Shown here: in pieces, positions 8,098 through 17,620 of the stretch
Layout: every line of letters begins with the position of its first letter
Position numbering within the stretch: the stretch's first letter is position 1
NCBI GenBank assembly: GCA_021775955.1
Contig: JAJFGU010000024.1
Span: forward strand, 124,001-188,000
From: Alphaproteobacteria bacterium
Lineage (GTDB): Bacteria > Pseudomonadota > Alphaproteobacteria > Micavibrionales > Micavibrionaceae
Direction of reading: 5' to 3'
DNA: 64,000 nt
Notes under the pieces: generated by a model
Told to the model about the DNA's origin: nothing
The model's database searches: none
What the model saw: the letters and a program-made list of their open reading frames with translations, nothing else
Position numbers and translations under genes: made by a program

Positions 8098-8340
8098 ATG
8101 AACTGGGTCGTTTATATTTTGGAATGTACGGATAAGAGCCTGTATACGGGCATCACCAATGATCTGGATAAACGTCTCACAGCGCATGAAAGCGGCAAAG
8201 GCGCAAAATATACCAAAGGGCGTGGACCTTTTACGCTCTTATACCGTGAAGATTGCGAGACGCGCAGCGAAGCATCAAAGCGTGAAATGAGCATTAAAGC
8301 CTTAAGCCGGGAAGAAAAACTGAAACTCTGCGCGGGTTAA
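8098..8340 (+). CDS. GIY-YIG nuclease superfamily protein (UPF0213/YhbQ type)
   Basis: 80 residues, a single-domain GIY-YIG fold. The motifs are WVVYILEC (VYI strand) and LYTGITNDLDKRLTAHESG, where TGIT takes the place of YIG and the Arg of KRL is conserved; KYTKGRGPFTLLY and a Glu-containing C-terminus (SEASKREMSIKALSR) follow. The usual length for this small family is 80-100. The ATG at 8098 has GAAGG six bases upstream. The gene sits on the plus strand between minus-strand slyX and uup, and its stop overlaps the slyX stop by four bases. Its substrate is unknown. Confidence 0.88.
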   Translation: MNWVVYILECTDKSLYTGITNDLDKRLTAHESGKGAKYTKGRGPFTLLYREDCETRSEASKREMSIKALSREEKLKLCAG

Positions 8341-8543
8341 TAATGCGGTGGTTTCTTATCGGCAGGAATGTCTGAGTCGGTTGTACCCTCAAGAACACCA
8401 ATTTTATCTTTCATCTTGGAGAGGTCCTTTTTTAGCGTGTCAATTTCGTCGCCCTGGCGGGTCACCATATCGCTCAAATCATGAATTTGCTGCTCCTGAT
8501 GGGTGAGGAGTTCCTCGATGTGGTTTAAATTATTTTCCGGCAT
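8337..8543 (-). CDS. slyX: SlyX family protein
   Basis: 68 residues, almost entirely a heptad-type coiled coil (IEELLTHQEQQIHDLSDMV, then IDTLKKDLSKMKDKIGVL), ending in PPHY. That C-terminal PPHY is the SlyX hallmark. SlyX proteins are short coiled coils of unknown function. The gene starts 11 bp after the stop of the formyltransferase-like gene and is probably cotranscribed with it. Confidence 0.88.
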   Translation of the reverse strand: MPENNLNHIEELLTHQEQQIHDLSDMVTRQGDEIDTLKKDLSKMKDKIGVLEGTTDSDIPADKKPPHY

Positions 8544-8554
8544 AATTTTTTGCC

Positions 8555-9394
8555 CTAAGTCGCTTGTAGTTCGTGAAATTCTTTTAGGCAGACAAACCCG
8601 TCTTTGGCGGCAATGATAATCTGTCGGCTAAGACGGCAGGCGATTTCGCCAGGTTCGAATTCGTGATCTTCTTTCCAGGCTTTGTAATCATAGACCACCC
8701 ATAACAGATCATCAAAGCGCGCCAAGGCCCCGTAGCGGCCAAAGGCTCTGCCGGTTTTATCGATGTCCTCAACTGTTTTTTCCCAGTCAAAGCTGCGCAT
8801 TGTCTCGTCCGGCGGTGGCCAATGACTGGCGTCCATTTCCCTTTGTTGCTCCGCGTTCTTCCAGTAATAAGAAAGCTTGGACATGACCTCCGAGATAAGC
8901 TGTGGCGCGTGCATAGCAATGCGGGCGGAAAGCGTTTCCACATCTTCATCCTTGCGCACGGGAAGAGGTTCCTGATGCAAAATATCACCCTTGTCGAATT
9001 CTTCAGCAAGTTTGTGCAAGGTCATGCCGGAGGCACCGGGGTCTTGCATAATAATATAAGGCGTCGGCATAAGGCCACGCCCTTTCGGCAGCATGGACGG
9101 ATGGAAATTGACGCCATAGGCTTTGTTTTCATCAATAGGTGGAATTTTATAAGGATAACCGGCAGCCAGGAAACATTCCGCGCCTTTGCCGATGAAGTCA
9201 CCAATATGCGCCGCCGTGATTTTATCAAGAATGACGGGAATATCGTTCTGCACGCCATAGGCTTGAATGCGGGTGTTGAAGTTAAAGATGTTGTCGCATT
9301 CAAAGCTGACGATCGCCATGATTTCATGTCCGTCGGCGACCAGGCGCTCAAGCGTATCCATCATGAAGTCATAGCTAAAGAAAACAATTTTCAT
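8555..9394 (-). CDS. Formyltransferase family protein
   Basis: 279 residues from an ATG at 9394, giving the canonical start MKIVFFSYDF. It has the Rossmann-like formyltransferase domain with the Asn/His pair in VNFHPSMLPKGRG and the Asp in FDKGDILHQEPLPV, so the Asn-His-Asp triad that takes the formyl group from 10-formyl-tetrahydrofolate appears intact. It is shorter than Met-tRNA formyltransferase (about 315) and its C-terminal region is different, so it is probably a paralogue acting on another amine such as a sugar nucleotide. The substrate is unknown. A palindromic repeat (9398-9505) lies directly in front of its start codon. Confidence 0.78.
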   Translation of the reverse strand: MKIVFFSYDFMMDTLERLVADGHEIMAIVSFECDNIFNFNTRIQAYGVQNDIPVILDKITAAHIGDFIGKGAECFLAAGYPYKIPPIDENKAYGVNFHPSMLPKGRGLMPTPYIIMQDPGASGMTLHKLAEEFDKGDILHQEPLPVRKDEDVETLSARIAMHAPQLISEVMSKLSYYWKNAEQQREMDASHWPPPDETMRSFDWEKTVEDIDKTGRAFGRYGALARFDDLLWVVYDYKAWKEDHEFEPGEIACRLSRQIIIAAKDGFVCLKEFHELQAT

Positions 9395-9397
9395 GAC

Positions 9398-9505
9398 TAT
9401 AGTCGCTTCCTTTTGCCTTTGCACATCGTTGCTGCGCTCCTAAAGTAGGCTAAAACTACTCGTCGTCGCTTGCGCCTTGTGCAAAAGCAAAATCAAGCGA
9501 CTATA
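9398..9505. repeat. Palindromic dispersed repeat, copy A
   Basis: A 108-bp imperfect hairpin. The ends TATAGTCGCTT (9398-9408) and AAGCGACTATA (9495-9505) are perfectly complementary, and the arms continue inward (TTTTGCCTTTGCACA against TGTGCAAAAGCAAAA, one mismatch). The related copy B is at 14542-14646. Both lie within 3-4 bp of the start codon of a minus-strand gene. It behaves like a small non-autonomous mobile repeat (MITE/REPIN-like); no mobilising enzyme is visible. Confidence 0.8.
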
Positions 9506-9553
9506 TCAGGTTAGTCACAATAGGATAGATCACAAGTTATAAATAAGAAAATA

Positions 9554-9967
9554 TCAGGCTTTTTTGTCGAGGATACGGAAGAGTTCCTTGTCAAGCTCGC
9601 TCGCCGCTTCGAGGGCTTTGAGGTTGGCCTTGAAGGTAATCTCGGCCAGGTTCAGGTTCACAGCTTCTTCCGCCAGATTGATGTTGGGAATGCCAATCAC
9701 GCCGTTTGCATCGGCAAAAGGCGAATCCGGTGAAAAGGCCGGTACGAAAGGCGTTTTCTTAGGCACTACCTGAGTGATGACTCCTGCGGCTTCACCATCG
9801 CCCACCGTTTGCGCGGAAGAGGTTGTGGTTAAAGCGCTGAACGGCGCCTGGCCGCCTTCTTCGAGTGAGCCGACCGTTTGCAGATTGGCGATATTAGCCG
9901 CGCTCGCAGCCAGTTTCTGGGTGCTGGATTGTAAACCGCTTAAGGCTATGGATATGGCGCTTGTCAT
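9554..9967 (-). CDS. Flagellar basal-body rod domain protein (FlgC-like)
   Basis: 137 residues. The start MTSAISIALSGLQSSTQKLA followed by SAANIANLQT is the Flg_bb_rod N-terminal motif (S-G-L-x-A...A-x-N-I-A-N), and the C-terminus has the rod-type amphipathic helix INLAEEAVNLNLAEITFKAN. Rod proteins FlgB, FlgC, FlgF and FlgG self-assemble in the periplasmic flagellar shaft; the length fits FlgC. No other flagellar gene is nearby, so it could be an orphan copy. It is separated from the formyltransferase gene by the palindromic repeat. Confidence 0.8.
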   Translation of the reverse strand: MTSAISIALSGLQSSTQKLAASAANIANLQTVGSLEEGGQAPFSALTTTSSAQTVGDGEAAGVITQVVPKKTPFVPAFSPDSPFADANGVIGIPNINLAEEAVNLNLAEITFKANLKALEAASELDKELFRILDKKA

Positions 9968-10042
9968 ACTTTATGATACCATGAAAAGGGTTAAAATCGT
10001 ATTGAAAATGAGGAGTTTTTTATATTGAAAGGGGCGGAAAAT

Positions 10043-10498
10043 ATGCGTTTTTTGAGTGTTTGGATTGTTTTTGCAGCGCTTGGTCTTTTTCTGGTGCTGA
10101 CGGGTTGTGACAGCATTCGGCCAAACAATAAGGATCATTCGGAAGTACAGCCTTATCTTGAAGAGGCCAAAACCCCGCATAATATCCAGTGGGATGATGA
10201 TGACTGGACGCCGGAAGACTGGATTGCCTCTAGAGGAACCGCCAAGAATGTCATGGACGGATTTTACGCCAGCGATATTATCACCAGGCAATTTGTCGGC
10301 ACCAATGATATTCCCGTCCTCGAAGTAGGGCAGGGTTTTATGCAGCTATCGACCCATGAAAAACGCCGTGTGGTTGTCTTTGTTGATCATGTTTTTGAGG
10401 TGACAGCCAGCAGCCCCAACGGCTCGTTTTTTATCCGCCACGCCCGCTCCGGCGATGCTGTCGGACTTTATACGCGGCAAGGGCTGCAGCTGCAGTAA
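10043..10498 (+). CDS. Putative lipoprotein of unknown function
   Basis: 151 residues from an ATG at 10043 (AGGGGCGGA just upstream). The N-terminus MRFLSVWIVFAALGLFL leads to a lipobox LVLTGC, so it is probably a membrane-anchored lipoprotein with Cys22-23 as anchor. The mature part begins with an acidic segment (IQWDDDDWTPEDW), then a small beta-rich region (RRVVVFVDHVFEVTA). I do not recognise the family. It is convergent with the DUF3179 gene, with stop codons only two bases apart. Confidence 0.75.
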   Translation: MRFLSVWIVFAALGLFLVLTGCDSIRPNNKDHSEVQPYLEEAKTPHNIQWDDDDWTPEDWIASRGTAKNVMDGFYASDIITRQFVGTNDIPVLEVGQGFMQLSTHEKRRVVVFVDHVFEVTASSPNGSFFIRHARSGDAVGLYTRQGLQLQ

Positions 10499-10499
10499 A

Positions 10500-11486
10500 T
10501 CACTCAACATGAATTTTTCCATCCGGCTGGAACGCCATAAAGGCGAAAGCGAATGTGACATCGTGCGCGACGTCCTCTAAATTTCTGTCCGCGTTTTTCT
10601 TCTGCACCGAGACAAAACCGATATCGCGCCCGGTTTCGATGCGCGCTGTATCAAGCGCTGAATTCATACCGCCGCGCCATGTGATAATAATATCTTCGTA
10701 TTGAATCGTTCCTTTTTCGCGCACAGTTGCCAGCGGCCAGGCATCCTTTCCGACCGTAACAACATAAGCCAGCGGCGGCACAGGGCCGTCATAATCGCCG
10801 TTATAGAGAAATGGTTTTTCCAGAGAGTCATAGCCGGCGTAAGGATTGGCGCCGTAATCGCGTATGGCAATACCGGGCACCAGTACGCCTCCATCCGGAT
10901 GGGCGGTTTTGAATTTGCCAAATGGTTCAACCCGTGAGGGAATCATTTTTAATTGCTTGCCCGTCATCTCGCCGATAATGCCGAGTCCTAAAAATTGCTG
11001 CCACCAGCTTTCGCTCTGACGGTCATACATTACCATGTCGGAATAGCGCAGCTTGCCGCTCACACCAAAATCCAAAACTTTGCCATCGATCCGCCGGTCA
11101 AAAACAATTGCGGCATTACACAGCGGGCAATAGGTCACGGTCACCGGCACATCGCCAATCACGTCATTGGCAATTTCATGCCACATCAAAACGCGCAAAG
11201 GGTACGCTTTGGCGATGCCGCCGTGCTCCACTGTGATGACGGGCTCTTGATCACCGATGTTTTTAATTTCGCTAGCCGGTTTAAAGCGCGGATTGTCAAT
11301 CGCCGGAATGCCGTCTTTTGGCGGGCCGCCGGACAGGATGTCGTCAAAATCAACGGAAGATTTGGTGAAATCTGTGTTCGGCCATTCGCTCTGCCAGTGC
11401 GCGGGATCGGCCTGGCTTTGGGTGCTGCTAAACATCACGAGTGCCAATAAAATCAAAAAAAGGCGCATTTTCTTCCCTGTTTTCAT
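10500..11486 (-). CDS. Secreted DUF3179 domain protein
   Basis: 328 residues with a signal peptide (MRLFLILLALVMFSSTQSQA; start at 11486 or internal Met at 11468). The mature protein matches DUF3179: KDGIPAIDNPRF, EPVITVEHGGIAKAYPLRVL, HEIANDVIGDVPVTVTYCPL with CNAAIVFDR, and VSGKLRYSDMVMYDRQSESW followed by WQQFLG. The family is widespread in bacteria and archaea and has no established biochemical role; the conserved Cys-x-x-Cys and His residues suggest a metal or redox site. It is probably periplasmic. No functional partner is evident nearby. Confidence 0.88.
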   Translation of the reverse strand: MKTGKKMRLFLILLALVMFSSTQSQADPAHWQSEWPNTDFTKSSVDFDDILSGGPPKDGIPAIDNPRFKPASEIKNIGDQEPVITVEHGGIAKAYPLRVLMWHEIANDVIGDVPVTVTYCPLCNAAIVFDRRIDGKVLDFGVSGKLRYSDMVMYDRQSESWWQQFLGLGIIGEMTGKQLKMIPSRVEPFGKFKTAHPDGGVLVPGIAIRDYGANPYAGYDSLEKPFLYNGDYDGPVPPLAYVVTVGKDAWPLATVREKGTIQYEDIIITWRGGMNSALDTARIETGRDIGFVSVQKKNADRNLEDVAHDVTFAFAFMAFQPDGKIHVE

Positions 11487-11542
11487 GCTAGAAATGTATT
11501 CGTACCGATTCCGCCAAATGTTACCAATTTAAAGAGGCACCA

Positions 11543-11953
11543 ATGGTTACAGGACTTTACGCTGCACTGTTTGCCCTGATGCAAATCTGGCTGACGATCC
11601 AGGTGGCGCTGCGCCGCAAAAAACACAGCATTGCTTACGGCCATGGCGATAATGAAGAACTGGCGCGTCATATTCATGTCTCCGGAAATTTCGCCGAGAC
11701 GGTGCCGATGGCGCTGTTTCTGATGTTGATCCTGGAAACCGGCGGGCTCGATTACTGGGTTATTCATGCGCTCGGTTTGACCATGCTGGCCTCGCGGATT
11801 TTGCATGCCGCCGGGATTTTGAGCGGGGGTGGGCAAGCGATTCTCAAACGCGCTTCGGTCTGGATCACGCTTGGCGTTTATGCGCTGGCGGCGATTTTGT
11901 GCATCATGATGTGGTTGCCGGTTGATATCGGCCTGCCGATCCAGTACGGCTAA
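11543..11953 (+). CDS. MAPEG family membrane protein
   Basis: 136 residues with four predicted membrane helices (about 2-22, 55-72, 77-95 and 110-128). The MAPEG pattern is clear: an early ALFALMQIWLTIQVALRRK helix, then the loop ARHIHVSGNFAETVPMALFL with the conserved N-F-x-E motif. MAPEG proteins include glutathione-dependent membrane enzymes, and bacterial members are of uncertain substrate. It is divergent from the DUF3179 gene and convergent with ilvC (14 bp between stops). Confidence 0.85.
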   Translation: MVTGLYAALFALMQIWLTIQVALRRKKHSIAYGHGDNEELARHIHVSGNFAETVPMALFLMLILETGGLDYWVIHALGLTMLASRILHAAGILSGGGQAILKRASVWITLGVYALAAILCIMMWLPVDIGLPIQYG

Positions 11954-11966
11954 AGCCGAAAAAGAT

Positions 11967-13052
<1,086 letters not shown>

Positions 13053-13186
13053 TTAAAAGCGAGGCCGACATTACGGCGAAAGGCGCGAAAAGTATAGTGT
13101 TTTTTGTGTTGTGTTGACATAAGTTCTTGTTTTGTATATTACTCTCGTTTTGGTATAAAAATACAAATCTATAAAAGTGAGTAACC

Positions 13187-13768
13187 ATGATACTGATTGG
13201 CTTTACAGAAAACTTGCAAAACAAGTTCCACTCTGCTTCTTTCGATTTAACCTGGCGGGAAATAGAAATACTTGAATGTTTCATGAATAACGATCCGTTT
13301 GAGACTATCGCAGGAGAATTTTCAACTGACGATCTTTCTGTGAGCGAGAAGAATGTGAAGGATTTTTTAGATCAGGTATGCCAGAAATTTGGAGTAGGGG
13401 CAGAATCCAAAGCTGGGGCAAGAAAAAAATCCGATATGGCAAAACAATCTTTGCTTATAGCCCATATATTTAATCACTATCAGGACGGTATCTCGGTTCA
13501 AGATAAGGACAATGAACTAGACGGGGTTAGGAAGGGTTATATCAGTACACCAGAACATTTAATGAAGGTTACAAATTGTTTGATGGAAACTGGCGAGGGC
13601 CCAGAGGTTATAAGCGAGACAACGGGAACGGCGAAGAACTCTGCTGCTGCTTATTTGAATCAGGTCTATCAACAACTTAGAGTGCATGGGCGTAGAGAGG
13701 CTGTGATTGCTCTGAATGCTATGAGAATAAAAACCCCTGAGATATTTGAATCCGTCACATCAATTTAA
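13187..13768 (+). CDS. Putative protein with two GerE/LuxR-like HTH segments
   Basis: 193 residues. Two segments have the spacing of LuxR-type helix-turn-helix domains: [20 protein letters not shown] then [20 protein letters not shown] (about 23-75), and [20 protein letters not shown] then [20 protein letters not shown] (about 125-180). The second halves match the T-V-x-x-H-x-x-x-I-x-x-K-L-x-V pattern only loosely. No sensor domain is visible. It may be a transcription regulator with duplicated DNA-binding domains. It is divergent from ilvC, so it might act there, but this is speculation. Its stop overlaps the neighbouring hydrolase stop. Confidence 0.6.
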   Translation: MILIGFTENLQNKFHSASFDLTWREIEILECFMNNDPFETIAGEFSTDDLSVSEKNVKDFLDQVCQKFGVGAESKAGARKKSDMAKQSLLIAHIFNHYQDGISVQDKDNELDGVRKGYISTPEHLMKVTNCLMETGEGPEVISETTGTAKNSAAAYLNQVYQQLRVHGRREAVIALNAMRIKTPEIFESVTSI

Positions 13769-14538
13769 GCCGCTTGCTCAACCTCATAACCAACATAGCG
13801 GCTGGCCCAGGCGGAAATGACATGCGCGGCGTATTCGGCGTGCTCCTTTTTGCTCAATAAATGATCCGCATCATCAAGCGAGACAAAGCTTTTCGGGTGG
13901 CGGGCGTGTTTGAAAATATGCTCGGCATTTTCAATACCGACGGTGGAATCCAGCGGCGCGTGCATCACTAAAAGCGGGCGTTTTAAGCCTGCAATCGCTT
14001 TGTCGACGCTTTGCGCCTCAATATCTTCAAGGAATTGTTTTTGAATGCGAAATGGCCGCCCAACCAGCTGCACCTCGGCTTCGCCCTTTTCCATGATTTC
14101 GTCGCGGTCACCCGCAAAATGATGGGCAACATGGGCGGCATCGGCAGGAGCGGCCAAAGTCACGACAGCTTTGACGTCCGGTATCTGCCCGGCGGCCATC
14201 AGCACCGCTGCGCCGCCAAGCGAATGACCGATGATGATGGAGGGCGCCTGTAAATTCTCGCGCATGTAATCGGCGGCTTTGACCAGATCCTGTACATTGG
14301 AGGTAAAGTTTGTGTTGGCGAAATCACCCTCGCTGGCGCCCAGCCCGGTGAAATCAAAGCGCAAAACGGCAATCCCGTCTTCATTTAGCGCCTTGGCGAT
14401 GCGGCCGGCTGCGTAAATATCCTTGGTGCAGGTAAAGCAATGGGCGAACAGAGCGTAGGCTTTGGGCGTGTCTTCAGGGCTGTCCAAACGAGCAGCGAGT
14501 TTGTGTCCCTGAGAGCCTTCGAATTCAATCTTTTCCAT
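13765..14538 (-). CDS. Alpha/beta hydrolase
   Basis: 257 residues from an ATG at 14538 ([18 protein letters not shown]). An alpha/beta-hydrolase fold with nucleophile elbow GHSLGGAA, oxyanion/strand region [20 protein letters not shown], acid Asp in [20 protein letters not shown], and His in [10 protein letters not shown]. It resembles the hydrolase half of the bifunctional hydrolase/OsmC proteins, but no OsmC domain follows. The substrate is unknown. A longer upstream reading frame would translate the palindromic repeat at 14542-14646 and is unlikely to be used. Confidence 0.85.
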   Translation of the reverse strand: MEKIEFEGSQGHKLAARLDSPEDTPKAYALFAHCFTCTKDIYAAGRIAKALNEDGIAVLRFDFTGLGASEGDFANTNFTSNVQDLVKAADYMRENLQAPSIIIGHSLGGAAVLMAAGQIPDVKAVVTLAAPADAAHVAHHFAGDRDEIMEKGEAEVQLVGRPFRIQKQFLEDIEAQSVDKAIAGLKRPLLVMHAPLDSTVGIENAEHIFKHARHPKSFVSLDDADHLLSKKEHAEYAAHVISAWASRYVGYEVEQAA

Positions 14539-14541
14539 GTC

Positions 14542-14646
14542 TAGTCGTTCCCATTTGCCCTTGCACAGCGTTATTTCGTCGCTCACGTACGGAAGTGTGT
14601 ACGCTTCGCTCCTTATGCCTTGTGCAAAGACAAAGCGAAACGACTA
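14542..14646. repeat. Palindromic dispersed repeat, copy B
   Basis: About 105 bp with complementary ends TAGTCGTT (14542-14549) and AACGACTA (14639-14646). The inner arms pair imperfectly (TTGCCCTTGCACA against TGTGCAAAGACAA). Organisation, length and arm sequence match copy A at 9398-9505, including the position directly before a minus-strand ATG. The loop differs and has its own small inverted repeat (GTACGGAAGTGTGTAC). Confidence 0.75.
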
Positions 14647-14674
14647 TATATATTCGTCGAATTCTACCAAACCG

Positions 14675-15181
14675 TTACCGGCCCATCGCCCGTTCGACGG
14701 TTTCGGTGAGTTTTAAATGATCCTTGAAATCGCCGAGCACTTTGCCGTCTTTTTGGCCGTAGGTCTGGCCGTTGACCTGAATCTGGTAAATCGTTGTATC
14801 GTGAGTGGCATTCAGGAAACCAAAGCTCTCAACAAAAATGCATTGATAGTCCTTGTCGACATCAAGCCAGCCATCGGATTCAATGGCTTTTAAAGTTACA
14901 TGGCGGTAACCGGCACCTAGTTTGGCGTCGTCTTTGAAGATTTTGTTCTTGATCTCTTTGATTTTGAATCCTTCATCGAGGAATATTTCAACCCCGGCGG
15001 CGCAGCCGCGCGCTATACGGGCATCGGCCTGTTCGCGGGTGATACAGCCGGTGAGGGTTGCTGTGCACAAAAATAACAATAATGCTTTCCCTGCGTAAGC
15101 AGGGATCTTTTGAGGTTTGGATGCAAGGTCCCCGCTTTCGCGGGGAAGACATGTTTGGTTTTTGTTTTTTGAAAAAATCAT
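14675..15181 (-). CDS. Putative lipoprotein with a repeat element translated in its N-terminus
   Basis: 168 residues. The ATG at 15181 overlaps the ilvN stop by four bases. Residues 1-33 are unusual: after MIFSKNKNQT they are encoded by a palindromic repeat (15089-15145) and read LPRESGDLASKPQKIPAYAG. Only then comes a normal hydrophobic stretch ALLLFLCTATLTGC with lipobox LTGC. The mature part (ITREQADARIARGC...) is not a family I recognise. The repeat probably inserted at the 5' end and now lengthens the signal peptide, or the true start is different and uses none of it. An outer-membrane or periplasmic location is likely if the lipobox is processed. Confidence 0.7.
   Translation of the reverse strand: MIFSKNKNQTCLPRESGDLASKPQKIPAYAGKALLLFLCTATLTGCITREQADARIARGCAAGVEIFLDEGFKIKEIKNKIFKDDAKLGAGYRHVTLKAIESDGWLDVDKDYQCIFVESFGFLNATHDTTIYQIQVNGQTYGQKDGKVLGDFKDHLKLTETVERAMGR
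15089..15145. repeat. Short palindromic element inside the lipoprotein gene
   Basis: A 57-bp element bounded by two hairpins: CCCTGC-GTAA-GCAGGG (15089-15104) and CCCCGC-TTTC-GCGGGG (15130-15145). Such double-hairpin repeats are scattered through many alphaproteobacterial genomes. Here it is in frame within the coding sequence, in the manner of Rickettsia palindromic elements. Confidence 0.75.
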
Positions 15182-15747
15182 ACGGATCCTCCTATTGCAG
15201 TTTCACCCCGAGCCAGAGCGGCGACGCCGGTTCTGCTGGCATCGACAAGACCCAGCGGGCGCATCAAATCGATAAAGGCATTTATTTTTTCAGTTGTTCC
15301 TGTGACTTCGAAGATAAAAGACTCCAACGAGGAATCAACAACGCGTGCGCGAAAGATATCAGCGATACGCAACGCTTCGATCCGTTTCTCATTTTTGCCC
15401 GTGACTTTAATCAAAGCAAGCTCACGATCGACATAAGGACCATAGGTGGTGAGGTCGCGCACGTTTTTGACCGGGACCAGACGCCCGAGCTGGTTTTTGA
15501 TCTGCTCGATCACCATCGGCGTGCCGGAGCAGACAATGGTGATGCGTGACAGGTGTTTGTCATGATCGGTTTCGGCAACGGTGAGGCTTTCAATGTTATA
15601 GCCGCGCCCGGAAAACAGCCCAACCACGCGCGCCAACACTCCGGGTTCATTTTTCACGAGGATGGCGAGGGTGTGCGTCTCGACCGCCACATCCTTGGGA
15701 CCGGGGGCGTAGACCGATTTGCTCTTTTTTCGTCGTGGGGCAGCCAT
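15178..15747 (-). CDS. ilvN: Acetolactate synthase small (regulatory) subunit
   Basis: 189 residues. The N-terminal ACT domain is evident (THTLAILVKNEPGVLARVVG, LFSGRGYNIESLTVAETDHD), followed by the second ferredoxin-like domain and VKNVRDLTTYGPYVDRELAL. It is the valine-binding regulator of IlvB, needed for full activity and feedback inhibition. The length is close to other alphaproteobacterial IlvN proteins, with a basic N-terminal extension MAAPRRKKSKS. It lies 38 bp after ilvB and is cotranscribed with it. Confidence 0.95.
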   Translation of the reverse strand: MAAPRRKKSKSVYAPGPKDVAVETHTLAILVKNEPGVLARVVGLFSGRGYNIESLTVAETDHDKHLSRITIVCSGTPMVIEQIKNQLGRLVPVKNVRDLTTYGPYVDRELALIKVTGKNEKRIEALRIADIFRARVVDSSLESFIFEVTGTTEKINAFIDLMRPLGLVDASRTGVAALARGETAIGGSV

Positions 15748-15785
15748 AGAAACGGTTTAGCAGAGTTTTTGGCGCGGGTGAAGGG

Positions 15786-17594
15786 TTAAACCAGCTTTTT
15801 ATCGAACTTCTCGGCTTGGGGCGACATGATCATTTCGTTATGGCCCTTGCCGGACGGGATCATCGGGAAGCAGTTTTCTTTCTGGTCAACGCGCACATCG
15901 ACAATGGTGACTTTGTCGGTTTTCAGCATTTGGTCAATCACATCATCGAGCTCATCCGGCGTGTCGGCGCGCAGGCCGATACCGCCATAGGCTTCGGCAA
16001 GCTTTACAAAATCGGGCAGGGAGTCGGTATAGCTTTCGGAATAGCGCTCACCATGCAGCAGCTCCTGCCACTGGCGCACCATGCCCATCCATTGATTGTT
16101 GAGAATAAAGATTTTCACCGGCAGACGGTATTGCACGGCGGTGCTCATTTCCTGGATATTCATCAGGATCGAAGCCTCGCCGGCGACATCAATCACCAGG
16201 CCCTTGGGGTGGGCGATCTGCGCGCCGATGGCGGCAGGCAGGCCGTAACCCATGGTGCCGAGCCCGCCTGAAGTCATCCATCGGTTCGGTTTGTTAAACG
16301 GCAGGAACTGCGCCGCCCACATCTGGTGCTGGCCCACTTCCGTGGAGATAAATTGATCGCGCTTGTCGTTTTCAAGGGCCGCACGCAGGCGCTCCAGCGC
16401 ATATTGCGGCTTGATGATTTTGCTGCTCGGTTTGTAGGCCAGACAATTAATCCCGCGCCAATCGTCGATCTGTTTCCACCATTTCTTCAATGAGCGCGCG
16501 CGTGGTTTGTGGCTTTTGTCTTTCCAAATCTTCAGCATGGCCTCAATCGCTAGCTGCGCATCGGCAACGATCGGCAGATCTATATGCACGTTTTTGTTAA
16601 TCGAGCTGGGGTCGATATCGACATGAATTTTTATTGAGCCCGGTGAAAACTTATCGATACGTCCCGTAATGCGGTCGTCAAAACGCGCGCCGATACAAAT
16701 CATCACATCGCAATCATGCATCGCCCAGTTGGCTTCGAACGTGCCGTGCATGCCGAGCATGCCCAGCCATTTATCATCATTCGCCGGGAAGGCCCCCAGA
16801 CCCATCAGGGTTGAGGTGACGGGAAAGCCGGTCTCTTTTACGAGCTCGCGCAGGGCTTTGCTGGCAGACGGGCCGGCATTGATGATACCGCCGCCGGTGT
16901 AGAAGACGGGTTTTTTCGCCTGTGCCATGAGCTCGACCGCTTCCTCTATCGCGCTCATATCCGGCGCGGTTTGGGGGTTGTAGCTTTGCGCCGCCGGTTT
17001 GGCTGCCTTTTTGTAATCGCCTTCGGCGAACTGGATGTCTTTGGGAATATCAACCACGACGGGGCCGGGCCGTCCGGTGCGCGCGACATGAAACGCCTCA
17101 TGAATAGCCTCGGCCAGCTCGTTCTGATCGCGGATCAAAACATTATGCTTGGTGCAGGGCCTTGTTATTCCTGTCGTGTCGGCTTCCTGGAATGCATCGG
17201 TTCCAATGAGGAAGCTTGGCACCTGGCCGGTCAGGCAGACAAGCGGAATCGAATCCATGAGCGCATCGGTCAGGCCCGTCACAGCGTTGGTCGCGCCGGG
17301 ACCGGAAGTGACCAGCGCTACGCCGACCTTGCCGGTGGAGCGTGCATAGCCCTCGGCAGCGTGGAGTGCCCCGCCTTCCTGGCGCACCAGAACATGTTTG
17401 ATTTTGTCTTGTTTGAAAATTTCATCATATATGGGGAGCACCGCCCCGCCGGGATAGCCGAAAATCACCTCGACGCCCTGTTCGATCAGCGCCTGTATGA
17501 TGATCTCCGCACCGGTCATTTTGTCCGGCGCGGCTTTTTCAATTTTTTCGGGCGGCGATTTTTTCGCCTGTTTTTTTGAGTCTACTGTGCTCAT
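15786..17594 (-). CDS. ilvB: Acetolactate synthase large (catalytic) subunit
   Basis: 602 residues, a thiamine-diphosphate enzyme making acetolactate and acetohydroxybutyrate from pyruvate (and 2-oxobutyrate). Visible motifs are the activating Glu in VRQEGGALHAAEGYAR, SGPGATNAVTGLTDALMDS, QVPSFLIGTDAFQEADT, and the ThDP-binding GEASILMNIQEMSTA...LNNQWMGMVRQWQ. The first 30 residues (KKQAKKSPPEKIEKAAPDK) are an extra charged extension. Expression probably starts at a promoter near 17768-17797 and passes a terminator-like hairpin (17621-17682) before the gene. It forms the IlvBN holoenzyme with the next gene. Confidence 0.95.
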   Translation of the reverse strand: MSTVDSKKQAKKSPPEKIEKAAPDKMTGAEIIIQALIEQGVEVIFGYPGGAVLPIYDEIFKQDKIKHVLVRQEGGALHAAEGYARSTGKVGVALVTSGPGATNAVTGLTDALMDSIPLVCLTGQVPSFLIGTDAFQEADTTGITRPCTKHNVLIRDQNELAEAIHEAFHVARTGRPGPVVVDIPKDIQFAEGDYKKAAKPAAQSYNPQTAPDMSAIEEAVELMAQAKKPVFYTGGGIINAGPSASKALRELVKETGFPVTSTLMGLGAFPANDDKWLGMLGMHGTFEANWAMHDCDVMICIGARFDDRITGRIDKFSPGSIKIHVDIDPSSINKNVHIDLPIVADAQLAIEAMLKIWKDKSHKPRARSLKKWWKQIDDWRGINCLAYKPSSKIIKPQYALERLRAALENDKRDQFISTEVGQHQMWAAQFLPFNKPNRWMTSGGLGTMGYGLPAAIGAQIAHPKGLVIDVAGEASILMNIQEMSTAVQYRLPVKIFILNNQWMGMVRQWQELLHGERYSESYTDSLPDFVKLAEAYGGIGLRADTPDELDDVIDQMLKTDKVTIVDVRVDQKENCFPMIPSGKGHNEMIMSPQAEKFDKKLV

Positions 17595-17620
17595 CGTTTT
17601 TAGTCTTTTGGGTTGTTTAT

